A stretch of 45,164 nt of DNA from an uncultured Oscillospiraceae bacterium (GTDB lineage Bacteria > Bacillota > Clostridia > Oscillospirales > Oscillospiraceae). This document shows, in pieces, positions 23,332 through 31,557 of this stretch (positions are counted from its first letter, which is position 1; each line of letters opens with the position of its first letter). The DNA is taken from positions 1 through 45,164 of the forward strand of contig CAKUED010000023.1 of NCBI GenBank assembly GCA_934646005.1, given 5' to 3'. The notes beneath the pieces are model-generated. The model worked only from the letters and a program-made list of their open reading frames with translations, was not told the origin of the DNA and did not search any database. The translations under genes and the position numbers were made by a program.

Positions 23332-24711
23332 TCAGAACTGCGCATAGATAAATGCGTTCACGCCGCTGCGCACCAGCGCCAGCAGCGCCAGCGCGAAAAT
23401 GGCAAGCAGCAGGACATATTTGACCATGCGTCCGAAGCGGGTGCGGTCGAGCGCCTCCAAAAGTCGCTTGCCGAGCGGCGTGCAGAGCAGCGCGCCGAGC
23501 AGCAGCTCGATGCCATACTGCCGCAGGACGAACACGAACGGCTCGGCGGTCACGGCTGTGCCGCCGGTAAAGAGCGTGCGCAGGAGGGCGGCGAGCTGCG
23601 AAAAATCCTCCGTGCGGAACAGCACCCAGCCGAGCAGGATGAAAAACAGCGCATAAACATGGCGGAAAAAGGCGGGCAGGCGGTCAAGTAATTTTGCCAG
23701 CACGAACTTTTCCACGATGAGCAGCGCGGCGAAATACAACCCCCAGAGGGCAAAGCTCCAGCTCGCGCCGTGCCACAGACCCGTGAGCGCCCAGACGATG
23801 AGCAGGTTGACGATCTGGCGCGGCCTTCCGCGGCGGCTGCCGCCGAGGGGGATGTAGATATAATCCCGAAACCACTGCGAGAGCGTCATGTGCCAGCGCC
23901 GCCAGAAGTCGGTGATGGACTGCGCGCAGTAGGGGTCGTTGAAATTTTCGGGCAGGTTTAAGCCAAACAGCGCGCCGAGTCCGATCGCCATGTCGGTGTA
24001 GCCGGAAAAATCAAAGTAAATTTGCAGCGCGTAGCACGCCGCGCCCAGCCACGCGGCGGGGCAGGAGACGGCGCTGGTGTCCAGCAGTTTTTCTGCCGCG
24101 CCCTGTGCGGCAGTGGCGAGCAGCAGCTTTTTGCCAAGTCCTACACAGACGCGCTCTGCGCCGCGCGCCGCAGTGTCCCAGCCCGGGCGGGCGGGGGAGA
24201 GGTCGGCTTGCAGCGCGCCGTAGCGCGTGAGCGGCCCTTGCAGGAATTTGGGGAAGGCGGTAAAATACAGCGCTAATTTCGCGGGGTTTTGCTCCGCCGC
24301 GCACGCGCCGCGCGCTACATCGACCAGATACGACACGGCGAGGAATGTGAAAAACGACACGCCCGCCGGCGCGCCCGGCGGCGTGATGGTCACGCCAAAC
24401 ACGGACGCGAGCAGCGCCGCGTATTTATAGACGCACAGCGCGCCCACGCACAAAACGATGCCGCTCACGCACCACGCGCGCCGCGCCGCCTGCGTTTTGG
24501 CGCGCGAAATGCCCGCGCCGCACGCATAGCAGACGGCGCAGGTCAAAAGCGCCGCAGCGAGCGCCTTTGGCTGCACGAGAAAGACGAACAGCAGGCTAAG
24601 CGCCAGCAGGCTAGCTCCGCGCAGGGCGTTTTTTCCCGCCGGGACGGCGTAAAAGCAGACGAGCGCCGCCGGGAGCAGGAAGAACAGAAACGAAATACTG
24701 ACGAGCGACAT
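23332..24711 (-). CDS. MBOAT-family O-acyltransferase (AlgI-like)
   Basis: 459 aa, about 11-12 membrane segments. It has the AlgI signature DYIYIPLGGSRRG and the catalytic-His region LTGLWHGASW. It transfers acetyl groups from a cytoplasmic donor for O-acetylation of cell-surface glycans or wall polymers. Its ATG and the DUF896 stop share one base (TGATG), so they are translationally coupled. The DHHW partner follows. The polysaccharide target is not indicated by neighbours. Confidence 0.93.
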   Translation of the reverse strand: MSLVSISFLFFLLPAALVCFYAVPAGKNALRGASLLALSLLFVFLVQPKALAAALLTCAVCYACGAGISRAKTQAARRAWCVSGIVLCVGALCVYKYAALLASVFGVTITPPGAPAGVSFFTFLAVSYLVDVARGACAAEQNPAKLALYFTAFPKFLQGPLTRYGALQADLSPARPGWDTAARGAERVCVGLGKKLLLATAAQGAAEKLLDTSAVSCPAAWLGAACYALQIYFDFSGYTDMAIGLGALFGLNLPENFNDPYCAQSITDFWRRWHMTLSQWFRDYIYIPLGGSRRGRPRQIVNLLIVWALTGLWHGASWSFALWGLYFAALLIVEKFVLAKLLDRLPAFFRHVYALFFILLGWVLFRTEDFSQLAALLRTLFTGGTAVTAEPFVFVLRQYGIELLLGALLCTPLGKRLLEALDRTRFGRMVKYVLLLAIFALALLALVRSGVNAFIYAQF

Positions 24712-24929
24712 CAGCTTTTCTTCTCCGGGGCTTTGGGTGCGAGCTTACGCTTGTTGCCCTGCTCGTCCACGACCCAGGTGTTATCCAGATGCGCGCGGAG
24801 CGACAGCTTGACGCTGTCAATATACTCGCGGCGCAGCGCGTCACGTTCGGCGAGCTCTTCGTCGGTGAGTGCTTCTGCCTTTGCCTTGCGGGCAAGCTCA
24901 TTGATACGGTCGATCTTTTCCTGTTTCAT
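24711..24929 (-). CDS. DUF896 (YnzC-like) small protein
   Basis: 72 aa, charged and helical, with the DUF896 pattern: MKQEKIDRINELARKAK, LTDEELAERDALRREYID, then SLRAHLDNTWVVDEQGNKRKL. In Bacillus YnzC belongs to the SOS/sporulation-linked yneA operon; the biochemical role is unknown. ATG at 24929 is 4 bases after the ylmH stop. It sits between ylmH and the MBOAT gene and overlaps the latter. Confidence 0.9.
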   Translation of the reverse strand: MKQEKIDRINELARKAKAEALTDEELAERDALRREYIDSVKLSLRAHLDNTWVVDEQGNKRKLAPKAPEKKS

Positions 24930-24933
24930 AGCG

Positions 24934-25719
24934 TTAGATGAACCGGCTGACGGTGATGCCGATCCTGCCTTTCTTTGTGGTGCCGTCCACGGAGTCGAGC
25001 CGCGCACGGCCGAGCCCCCGGACGGAGAGAATACTGCCCTCGGAAACGGGCTTATCGGGCTTTTGACACAGCGCATGGTCCAGCTCCGCGCGCCCGGATT
25101 CGATGATGGCGGCAGCCTTGCCGCGGGCAAGATTAAAGGCGCTGGCGAGCACGCTGTCAAAGCGAAGGGAGCTGACCGTGTCGTGCCGCGTTTTCACGGC
25201 GGCGGCGGGAGCGGACAACTCCGCGAGGTCCAGCGGCGCAAGCGTGAGCTTGGTGCGCCCGGCGGAGGGGAGGTTTTGGAGAAAAAAGTCCCGCAGCTCC
25301 CGCAGAACGACAAAATCACACCGCCCGGGGGTGACGTAAATATCGCCGACGGTCTCGCGCTTGATGCCCGCGCCCATCAGTGCGCCGAGAAAATCGCGGT
25401 GCGTGAGCGTGTCCTCTTCAAAAAAGGTCGCGCGCACGGCGGCGACGGGGGCGTCGTCGCTAAGAAGCCAATCCTCGTCCAGATAGTCCGGCAGAAACAC
25501 CGCAACCCTGCGCTCCGCGCCGTCGCAGCCGCCGAAGAACACGGGCGGATCATGCGGAAAAAGCTGCGCGAGCAGCATCTGCTCCCGCGCGGCGAGAAAC
25601 GCCGTGGCGGCGGGGATATTGCGCTGCTGCGCGGCGGTGAGCCGCTCGGCGGCGCGGATGAGGAGCATCTGCTCGTCTTTGTCCTGCGCAAGGTGCGCAA
25701 TGGTCTGGCGAATGTCCAT
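24934..25719 (-). CDS. ylmH: S4-domain RNA-binding protein YlmH
   Basis: 261 aa. The central domain contains the GDIYV..(R)CDFVV pattern (~145-160) and the C-terminal S4 RNA-binding domain (~180-250; RFDSVLASAFNLARGKAAAIIESGRAELDH). YlmH rescues or remodels stalled 50S-nascent-chain complexes and is usually in the cell-division sepF-ylmH-divIVA cluster; here those neighbours are absent. ATG at 25719 follows GTGAGGT at 6-7 bases. Confidence 0.92.
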   Translation of the reverse strand: MDIRQTIAHLAQDKDEQMLLIRAAERLTAAQQRNIPAATAFLAAREQMLLAQLFPHDPPVFFGGCDGAERRVAVFLPDYLDEDWLLSDDAPVAAVRATFFEEDTLTHRDFLGALMGAGIKRETVGDIYVTPGRCDFVVLRELRDFFLQNLPSAGRTKLTLAPLDLAELSAPAAAVKTRHDTVSSLRFDSVLASAFNLARGKAAAIIESGRAELDHALCQKPDKPVSEGSILSVRGLGRARLDSVDGTTKKGRIGITVSRFI

Positions 25720-25747
25720 AGGAAAACCTCACGGAATAGTTGAGGAT

Positions 25748-25777
25748 ATTATAGCACGGCGGCGGGGGGTGGTGCAA
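25748..25777 (-). promoter_or_regulatory. Promoter of the ylmH operon
   Basis: On the minus strand TTGCAC (25777-25772), 18-base spacer, perfect TATAAT (25753-25748), 28 bases before ylmH. Confidence 0.7.
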
Positions 25778-25798
25778 GAGATAGGTAAGAGGTATTAT

Positions 25799-26290
25799 TT
25801 CGTCGTAACGTAGGGGAGGGGCTCGCCCCTCCCGTGCAGGACGCACGGACAAATTTGCACAACGGATGGCGAATACGAAAAATGCCTGTAGGGGTCGATG
25901 CCCACATCGACCCGGCGGTACGCGATCGCAAAATTGCACAAACCATCGGCGAAAACGCACACCCTCTTGTAGGGGCGGACGACCCTGTCCGCCCGTTGGG
26001 CAACAACAAATTTGCCGTAACGTATCGTAAAAAACGTAACATCCCCCGCCCCTACGCAAATTTGGCGGTTGTTGCAAATCACCCAAATTGTGCGATTTTG
26101 CGGGTGTCTCGTGCGGGTCGATGTGGGCATCGACCCCTACAAACATGGTGCGTGTTTGCCGGGGTGCATTCGTTTTTGTGGGTGCGTCCTGCCGGGCGGA
26201 CAGAGTCGTCCGCCCCTACGGCTCGATCGGGAATGCAATCGAAATTTGCGGCAGCGGGAGGGGCAAGCCCCTCGCCTACGTTACGACGAA
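25799..26290. repeat. Composite palindromic repeat element (copy 1)
   Basis: 492 bp bounded by perfect 15-bp terminal inverted repeats TTCGTCGTAACGTAG / CTACGTTACGACGAA. Inside lie hairpins in series: GGGAGGGGC/GCCCCTCCC, GGGTCGATG/CATCGACCC, GGGCGGAC/GTCCGCCC, then the same last two kinds in inverted orientation and GAGGGGC/GCCCCTC. Most are preceded by GTAGGGG. The linkers are also alike. No transposase and no credible gene. It fills the gap between ylmH and the flavoprotein gene. Confidence 0.88.
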
Positions 26291-26314
26291 GCGGGGCTCA
26301 ATTGCGATTTCTTC

Positions 26315-26343
26315 TTGAGAAATGGGCGGAAATTCGGTATACT
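26315..26343 (+). promoter_or_regulatory. Promoter of the flavoprotein pair
   Basis: TTGAGA (26315-26320), 17-base spacer, TATACT (26338-26343), just outside the repeat element and 28 bases before the ATG. Confidence 0.82.
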
Positions 26344-26370
26344 GGCGGTAGAAACGGACGGGAGGAAGCT

Positions 26371-27594
26371 ATGAAGGTTTTGATCATCGGCGGCGGCGCG
26401 AGCGGGATGATGGCGGCGCTGGTCGCCGCGCAGGACGCAAATAATCGCGTGACGCTGCTCGAGCGGCAGGCGCGCGTGGGCAGGAAGCTGCTGGCAAGCG
26501 GCAACGGGCGGTGCAATCTGTCGAATCTCGCGGCGGACGAGACGCATTATTACGGCGCGGCGGCGTTTGTAAAGCCCGCGCTGGCGCGCTTTCCCATGCA
26601 GAAAACGCTGGACTTTTTCCATGCGCTGGGGCTGCTCACGACGGCGCAGGCGGACGGGCGCGTGTATCCGCTGAGCGACCAGGCGAACAGCGTGGTGGAT
26701 GTGCTGCGCTTTGCGCTGGCGGCGCGGGGCGTGGACGTGCAGTGCGGGTGCGAGGTGCGCGCTGTGCGCAAAAAGGCGCGCGGCTGGCAGGCGGAATGCG
26801 CCGACGGGCGGTCGTTTTTCGGAGATAAGCTCATCGTGTCGGCGGGCGGCTGCGCCGGGCGGAAGCTCGGCGGGACGGAGGACGGCTACCGTATTTTGGA
26901 GGCGCTGGGGCATTCGTGCACGGCACTGCGTCCGAGCCTGACGCAGATCCGCACAGAGCCGGAGCTTGTGCGCGCGCTCAAGGGCGTGCGCGCGGATGCG
27001 GCACTGGAATTAAAGGTCGCGGGGCGGCGCGCGGCGCACGGCGCGGGCGAGGTACAGTTTACGGAGTACGGCGTGAGCGGTCCGGCAGCGTTTGAGCTTT
27101 CGCGCGCGGTGGCGACCGGCGAGGGCGAGATGGTGCTGCTGCTCGATCTGCTGCGGAAATTGGACCGCGCGGCGGTTTTGGAAATTTTAAGAGCGCGGCG
27201 GGCGCAGTTTCCACAGCTTGCGGCGGAGGAGCTGCTGGCGGGGATGCTGCACAGCCGGTTGGGAAAAACGATCGTGAAGCGCGCGGGGCTGGACGCTGCA
27301 TCGGCGCTGGAAGCGCTCACGGACGCGGAACTGGACGCGGCGGCGGCGCAGGTCAAGTGCCTTGCACTGCCGGTGATCGGCGTGATGGGCATGGACAGCG
27401 CGCAGGTGACGGCGGGCGGCATCCGCACGGCGGAATTTGACCCCGTGACGCTGGAAAGCCGCCTTGCGCCGGGCGTATTCGCCACCGGCGAGGTGCTGGA
27501 CGTGGACGGCGAATGCGGCGGGTTCAACCTGCAATGGGCGTGGTCATCGGGCTGCGTCGCGGGAAAACTGGGAAAACGCGAGGACGAGGTATGA
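26371..27594 (+). CDS. HI0933/YhiN-family NAD(P)/FAD-dependent oxidoreductase
   Basis: 407 aa. N-terminal FAD-binding Rossmann motif GGGASGMMAA (~7-16), then GRKLLASGNGRCNLSN, the HI0933 signature, and a C-terminal FAD motif (FATGEVLDVDGECGGFNLQW). The BaiN bile-acid reductase belongs to this family, but a substrate cannot be assigned here. ATG at 26371 follows GGGAGGAAG at 4-5 bases. It overlaps the next flavoprotein gene by 4 bases. Confidence 0.93.
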   Translation: MKVLIIGGGASGMMAALVAAQDANNRVTLLERQARVGRKLLASGNGRCNLSNLAADETHYYGAAAFVKPALARFPMQKTLDFFHALGLLTTAQADGRVYPLSDQANSVVDVLRFALAARGVDVQCGCEVRAVRKKARGWQAECADGRSFFGDKLIVSAGGCAGRKLGGTEDGYRILEALGHSCTALRPSLTQIRTEPELVRALKGVRADAALELKVAGRRAAHGAGEVQFTEYGVSGPAAFELSRAVATGEGEMVLLLDLLRKLDRAAVLEILRARRAQFPQLAAEELLAGMLHSRLGKTIVKRAGLDAASALEALTDAELDAAAAQVKCLALPVIGVMGMDSAQVTAGGIRTAEFDPVTLESRLAPGVFATGEVLDVDGECGGFNLQWAWSSGCVAGKLGKREDEV

Positions 27595-29183
27595 TCCGGA
27601 TCCGGGATATTGCGCTGCCGCCGGAGGCGGATATGGCGGCGCTGTCACGCGCGGCGGCGCGGCTGCTGCGCATCAAGGAGAGCGAAATTCGCCGCATCGA
27701 CCTCAAAAAGCGGTCGATCGACGCACGGAAAAAGAGCGATGTGCGCGTCATCTACACGGTGGATGTGCTCATTTCCGGGCGGGAGGACAAAATTCTCAAG
27801 CAGGCGCGGTGCGACAAGGCATCCATCGCGCGGGATGTGCCGTATGCGCCGCCGGTGTGCGCGCGGGCGCTGCCGGAGCGCCCGGTAGTGATCGGGTTCG
27901 GTCCTGCCGGGATGTTCGCGGCGCTGGTGCTGGCGATGGCGGGCGCGCGTCCGATCGTCTTGGAGCGCGGGCAGGACGCGCGCACGCGGCACGAAAAGGT
28001 GCAGAAATTCTGGAACGGCGGCGCGCTCGACCCGGAGTGCAATGTGCAGTTCGGCGAGGGCGGCGCGGGCACGTTTTCGGACGGGAAGCTCACGACGGGC
28101 ACGAAAAATGAACGCATCGGCTGGGTGCTGGAGCAGTTCGCCGACGCGGGCGCAGGGGCGGATATTTTATTCGATGCCAAGCCGCACATCGGCACGGACG
28201 TGCTGGTGGAGGTCGTGCAGAATCTGCGCGAACGGATCCTCCACTACGGCGGCGAGGTGCGCTTCGGCGCGCGCGTGACGGGGCTTTTGCAGGAAAACGG
28301 GGCGCTGACCGGCGTGCAGTATGAGCAGGACGGGCAGACGCACGCGCTTGCGTGCACGCGGGCAGTGCTCTCGATCGGGCACAGCGCGCGCGATACGTTT
28401 GAGATGCTGCTGGACGCGGGCGTGCGGATGGAGGCGAAGCCGTTTTCTATGGGTGTGCGCATCGAGCACCGGCAGGCGGCTATCAACGCGGCGCAGTACG
28501 GCGCGTCGGCGGGGCGGCAGGGGCTGCCGCCGGCGGATTACAAGCTGAACGTGCATCTGCCGGACGGCGCGTCGGCGTATACGTTTTGTATGTGCCCCGG
28601 CGGGAGCGTGGTCGCGGCGGCATCGGAGGACGGCGGCGTGGTGACGAACGGGATGAGCAATGCCGCGCGGGACGGCGAAAATGCGAACGCGGCGCTGCTG
28701 GTGACGCTCAGCCCGGAGGATTTTCCGGGTACGGACGCGCTGGCGGGGATGCGCTGGCAGCGCGAGATCGAACAGGCGGCGTTCTGCGCGGGCGGCGGGG
28801 ACTATCGCGCCCCGGCGCAGCTTGCGGGCGATTTTCTGGCGCACAGGGCGAGCACAAGGCTCGGCGGCGTGCAGCCGACATACCGCCCCGGCGTGCGTCT
28901 GTGTGAGCTGCACGACGTGCTGCCCGCGCGCATTACGGATGTTCTGGAGCGGGCACTGCCGGAGCTCGGAAAGCGCCTGCACGGCTTTGACGCGCCTGAC
29001 GCGGTACTGACCGCGCCCGAAACGCGCAGCTCGTCGCCGGTGCGTATCGTGCGGGACGCGGCGCGGCAGGCGAGTCTGCAAGGTCTCTACCCCTGCGGCG
29101 AAGGCGCGGGGTACGCTGGGGGCATCATGTCCGCCGCTGTGGACGGGATCTTGACGGCGGAGGAAATATTGAAGGAAGATTAA
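27591..29183 (+). CDS. FAD-dependent dehydrogenase (COG2509 type)
   Basis: 530 aa. An N-terminal basic domain of ~95 residues (LLRIKESEIRRIDLKKRSIDARKK) precedes the dinucleotide motif VVIGFGPAGMFAAL (~100-113). FGEGGAGTFSDGKLTT and the C-terminal YPCGEGAGYAGGIMSAAVDG box are typical of COG2509 uncharacterised FAD-dependent dehydrogenases. ATG at 27591 overlaps the preceding TGA (ATGA), with GAGG just upstream. Substrate unknown. The following ~130 bases show no terminator. Confidence 0.92.
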   Translation: MIRIRDIALPPEADMAALSRAAARLLRIKESEIRRIDLKKRSIDARKKSDVRVIYTVDVLISGREDKILKQARCDKASIARDVPYAPPVCARALPERPVVIGFGPAGMFAALVLAMAGARPIVLERGQDARTRHEKVQKFWNGGALDPECNVQFGEGGAGTFSDGKLTTGTKNERIGWVLEQFADAGAGADILFDAKPHIGTDVLVEVVQNLRERILHYGGEVRFGARVTGLLQENGALTGVQYEQDGQTHALACTRAVLSIGHSARDTFEMLLDAGVRMEAKPFSMGVRIEHRQAAINAAQYGASAGRQGLPPADYKLNVHLPDGASAYTFCMCPGGSVVAAASEDGGVVTNGMSNAARDGENANAALLVTLSPEDFPGTDALAGMRWQREIEQAAFCAGGGDYRAPAQLAGDFLAHRASTRLGGVQPTYRPGVRLCELHDVLPARITDVLERALPELGKRLHGFDAPDAVLTAPETRSSSPVRIVRDAARQASLQGLYPCGEGAGYAGGIMSAAVDGILTAEEILKED

Positions 29184-29317
29184 AACGCGGGGGGGTGCGC
29201 CCCGACGGGCGCGCGCGTATTTGCACCAGTGCGGGCAAGCTTGCAGCGTTGTACCGCGCGGGCGCAGGCGCTCTGGAACGGACAAGCTAGAAGACCTTTG
29301 CCCTTGGATGCGCGGGA

Positions 29318-30538
29318 TCAGCTACCCCGCGCCATATCACGGAAGGTCCAAATATCGGTATCACGGCCGACAAAATAGCGGGTGATGCCCATGGGGTCCC
29401 GGTCGGTGTAAAAGCACCAGCCGTCCATGAGGATGCCAAAATCATAGTATTCGGCGGCGATCTGCCGCACCAGCGGCGATTCGTGCCCGACGGGATAGGA
29501 CAGCGCGGTGGGAACGCGCCCGGTCAGGCGGGCAATGGCAAGCTGCGACTCGGATAGCTCCCGGCGCAGCGCCTCCTCGCTCAGCGTGTCGAGCAGGGGA
29601 TGGGTGACGGTGTGGCTCTGGATGCTGACCAGCCCGGAATCCGCCAGCTCGCGGAGCTGCTCAGCGGTGAGATAGCGCGGCGCGCCGATCTTGTCGGTGA
29701 TGATGAAAATGGTGGCCTTGATGCCGTAACGCTCCAGCAGCGGCAGTAGCTCGGTATAGTTATCGGCGTAGCCGTCGTCAAAGGTCAGAATGACCGGCTT
29801 TTCATACTGCGCAAGCATCGGAAGCTCCGTGATCCAAATGGGGGTATAGCCATTTTCCAGCAGGAAAATGAGCTGCTCCTCCAGCGCGGCGGGAGAGACG
29901 AACAGCGAGCGCTCGCCCCAACAATCGTCGCTGACAGCGTGATACATGAGAACAGGTACGGCATATCCCGGCGACAGGACACCGCGCGGGGCGGTGCTGC
30001 AATACAGCGCGTCCTGCTCCGGGTCGGCAAGATACCAGCCGTCCGTCCACGAAAGAACCGTATCCAGCGGCAGATATGCGCTTTCACCGTCACACAGGAG
30101 ACTGCCGTCGGTGGAGACGGTGCGGTGCGCACCGTTTGCGAGCTGAACGGTGCAGACGGCAGCCTGACCGGTCTGTACAGGCAGTGTGAGCGTACAGCTT
30201 CCGCCGGTCAGAGCGACGTAATCATGCAGACGGACATAGATCGCCTGCCCCTGCCAAAAGGCGGGCAGAACGCTCCCGTCCAGATAGACCGCAGTATCGG
30301 CGAGGTCGGGCGTGGGAGCAAAAACGGCAGGCGCAGGCTCGTGAACGGCAGGCGCAGGCTCGTGAACGGCAGGCGCGGGTTCACAAACGGCGGGCGCGGA
30401 GCGCTCCGGCTCGACCGCGACCGCCTCCGCCGGAGGCACGGGCAGCGGTCGTGAGCCTATTCGCACGGGCTGCAGAAAACCGGCGCAGCCGGCAAGCAGC
30501 AGCGAGAAAAGCAGGAGGAGCGGAAAGAGTTTTTTCAT
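29318..30538 (-). CDS. Polysaccharide deacetylase lipoprotein (NodB domain)
   Basis: 406 aa. Lipoprotein signal with lipobox LAGC (Cys18). Residues ~45-75 are a Pro/Ala/Glu-rich linker containing EPAPAV repeats. Residues ~80-200 resemble the copper-amine-oxidase-like N-terminal domain of surface proteins. The NodB catalytic domain (~245-400) has TFDDGY and SHTVTHP, the Asp and His residues that bind the metal. It removes acetyl groups from wall or surface polysaccharide. The ATG has no clear Shine-Dalgarno, and the terminator of the upstream GTPase gene lies just 22 bases before it. Confidence 0.9.
   Translation of the reverse strand: MKKLFPLLLLFSLLLAGCAGFLQPVRIGSRPLPVPPAEAVAVEPERSAPAVCEPAPAVHEPAPAVHEPAPAVFAPTPDLADTAVYLDGSVLPAFWQGQAIYVRLHDYVALTGGSCTLTLPVQTGQAAVCTVQLANGAHRTVSTDGSLLCDGESAYLPLDTVLSWTDGWYLADPEQDALYCSTAPRGVLSPGYAVPVLMYHAVSDDCWGERSLFVSPAALEEQLIFLLENGYTPIWITELPMLAQYEKPVILTFDDGYADNYTELLPLLERYGIKATIFIITDKIGAPRYLTAEQLRELADSGLVSIQSHTVTHPLLDTLSEEALRRELSESQLAIARLTGRVPTALSYPVGHESPLVRQIAAEYYDFGILMDGWCFYTDRDPMGITRYFVGRDTDIWTFRDMARGS
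30309..30390 (-). repeat. In-frame tandem repeat coding the EPAPAV linker
   Basis: About three and a half copies of a 21-base unit (core AACGGCAGGCGCAGG on the plus strand), coding seven-residue repeats in the deacetylase linker. The last copies are diverged. Confidence 0.85.
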
Positions 30539-30555
30539 ATTTGTTCATTTTATAA

Positions 30556-30584
30556 AAGTCGGACAGGTGTTTTGCACCTGTCCG
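30556..30584 (-). terminator. Terminator after the GTPase pair
   Basis: On the minus strand CGGACAGGTG / CACCTGTCCG stem with a CAAAA loop, then ACTTTTAT. Confidence 0.7.
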
Positions 30585-30599
30585 GCGTTTTGTTCTGTT

Positions 30600-31553
30600 T
30601 CAAAATGTGGCGACTTCCTGCTCGGCAGGGTCGGCGGGTTCTACGGTTTTAGCAGTTAAGATCGGACCGACGCCTTTATAGAGACTGTGGTATTTTGCCT
30701 CGACGGTGGCGGTGACACGCACCCAGGAGCGGGTCTTGAGCCCCTCGCTGCCGACGAATTTACACGGCAGACCCATGAACGTAATATCCGCCTCGCAGCA
30801 GGTCATCACAAAGCGCCCGGGGGCAAACATCCCCTCGCGCTGGCTGCGCAGGCGCGCGACCTGCCCCTTGAACTGCACCGTTTTGCCGGCGTATTTTTTC
30901 GGCTCTTCCGTAATGTCGCGGTAGAACAGGGCGTAGTCCTCGTCGTTTATGACGATGGGGTCTTTTGTAATGTCGAACGGCAGCGGGTCTTCGATCTCGT
31001 CAAACTGCGTCGTGCCGTCGGTGTAGTCGTAGACGATGTCCACACGGCGGTTGACGGCGCGGGCGATCTTGTGGAACGGCATCACGTCCGCGCCCGGCTG
31101 CATCCTGTTAAAGACGACCATCTGCGCGCCGGTGAGCTTATCCACGACGAGCTGGCGCATATTGGCGTTGTACTGCAAAAACGTGCTTGCGTCGGCAAAC
31201 ATGACCTCCTGCGCGATCTGCCAGTGCTCCGGCGTCTTGAGGTAAAAGTCGGCGGCGAGGTGCATCCCGTTCAGCTCCACCACGACGCGCTCAGCGGCGT
31301 GCTTTTCCGCGAGCTTTTCGAGAAATTCGGGGCTGAGCTGGTCATAGTCCGCCGTTTCGAGCCAGACAGTCTTGTGCGGGTAGGCGGAGAGGTCGTATTC
31401 CTCCTCGCCCTCCTCCAGCACGAGCAGCAGCGTCCGCTCCCCGGCGTTAAAGCGCGGGTCTTCAAGCGTCTGCTGGATGAATTTTGTTTTGCCGGACTCC
31501 AGAAAGCCGGTAAAAACGTACATCGGCAGCGGCGTCGGTTCGTTTTTCTTCAT
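30600..31553 (-). CDS. G3E (CobW-like) GTPase with a DUF1980-type C-terminal domain
   Basis: 317 aa. P-loop GFLESGKT (16-23) starts a G3E GTPase domain (~1-180). The CxCC metal motif of classical CobW/ZNG1 proteins is absent. Residues ~200-317 form a beta-rich domain (YAGKTVQFKGQVAR, then GRFVMTCCEAD with Cys252-Cys253), like the soluble domain of the DUF1980/TIGR03943 (YcgQ) family. Known: such proteins accompany CobW GTPases and permeases in zinc-responsive loci. ATG at 31553 is 4 bases after the upstream GTPase stop. Inference: receives or inserts a metal in partnership with the His-rich GTPase. The domain match is from memory. Confidence 0.82.
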   Translation of the reverse strand: MKKNEPTPLPMYVFTGFLESGKTKFIQQTLEDPRFNAGERTLLLVLEEGEEEYDLSAYPHKTVWLETADYDQLSPEFLEKLAEKHAAERVVVELNGMHLAADFYLKTPEHWQIAQEVMFADASTFLQYNANMRQLVVDKLTGAQMVVFNRMQPGADVMPFHKIARAVNRRVDIVYDYTDGTTQFDEIEDPLPFDITKDPIVINDEDYALFYRDITEEPKKYAGKTVQFKGQVARLRSQREGMFAPGRFVMTCCEADITFMGLPCKFVGSEGLKTRSWVRVTATVEAKYHSLYKGVGPILTAKTVEPADPAEQEVATF

Positions 31554-31557
31554 GGTA

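Noticed and set aside
25799..26290. CRISPR array
   Set aside because: Repeats are palindromes of several kinds with irregular spacing and inverted orientation; no equal-length spacers and no cas genes.
25834..26370. N-terminal extension of the flavoprotein reading through the repeat element
   Set aside because: The promoter, ribosome site and FAD motif all place the start at 26371; the extension is translated repeat.
29184..29317. Small RNA or gene between the flavoprotein and deacetylase genes
   Set aside because: No coding frame, promoter or clear hairpin was found.
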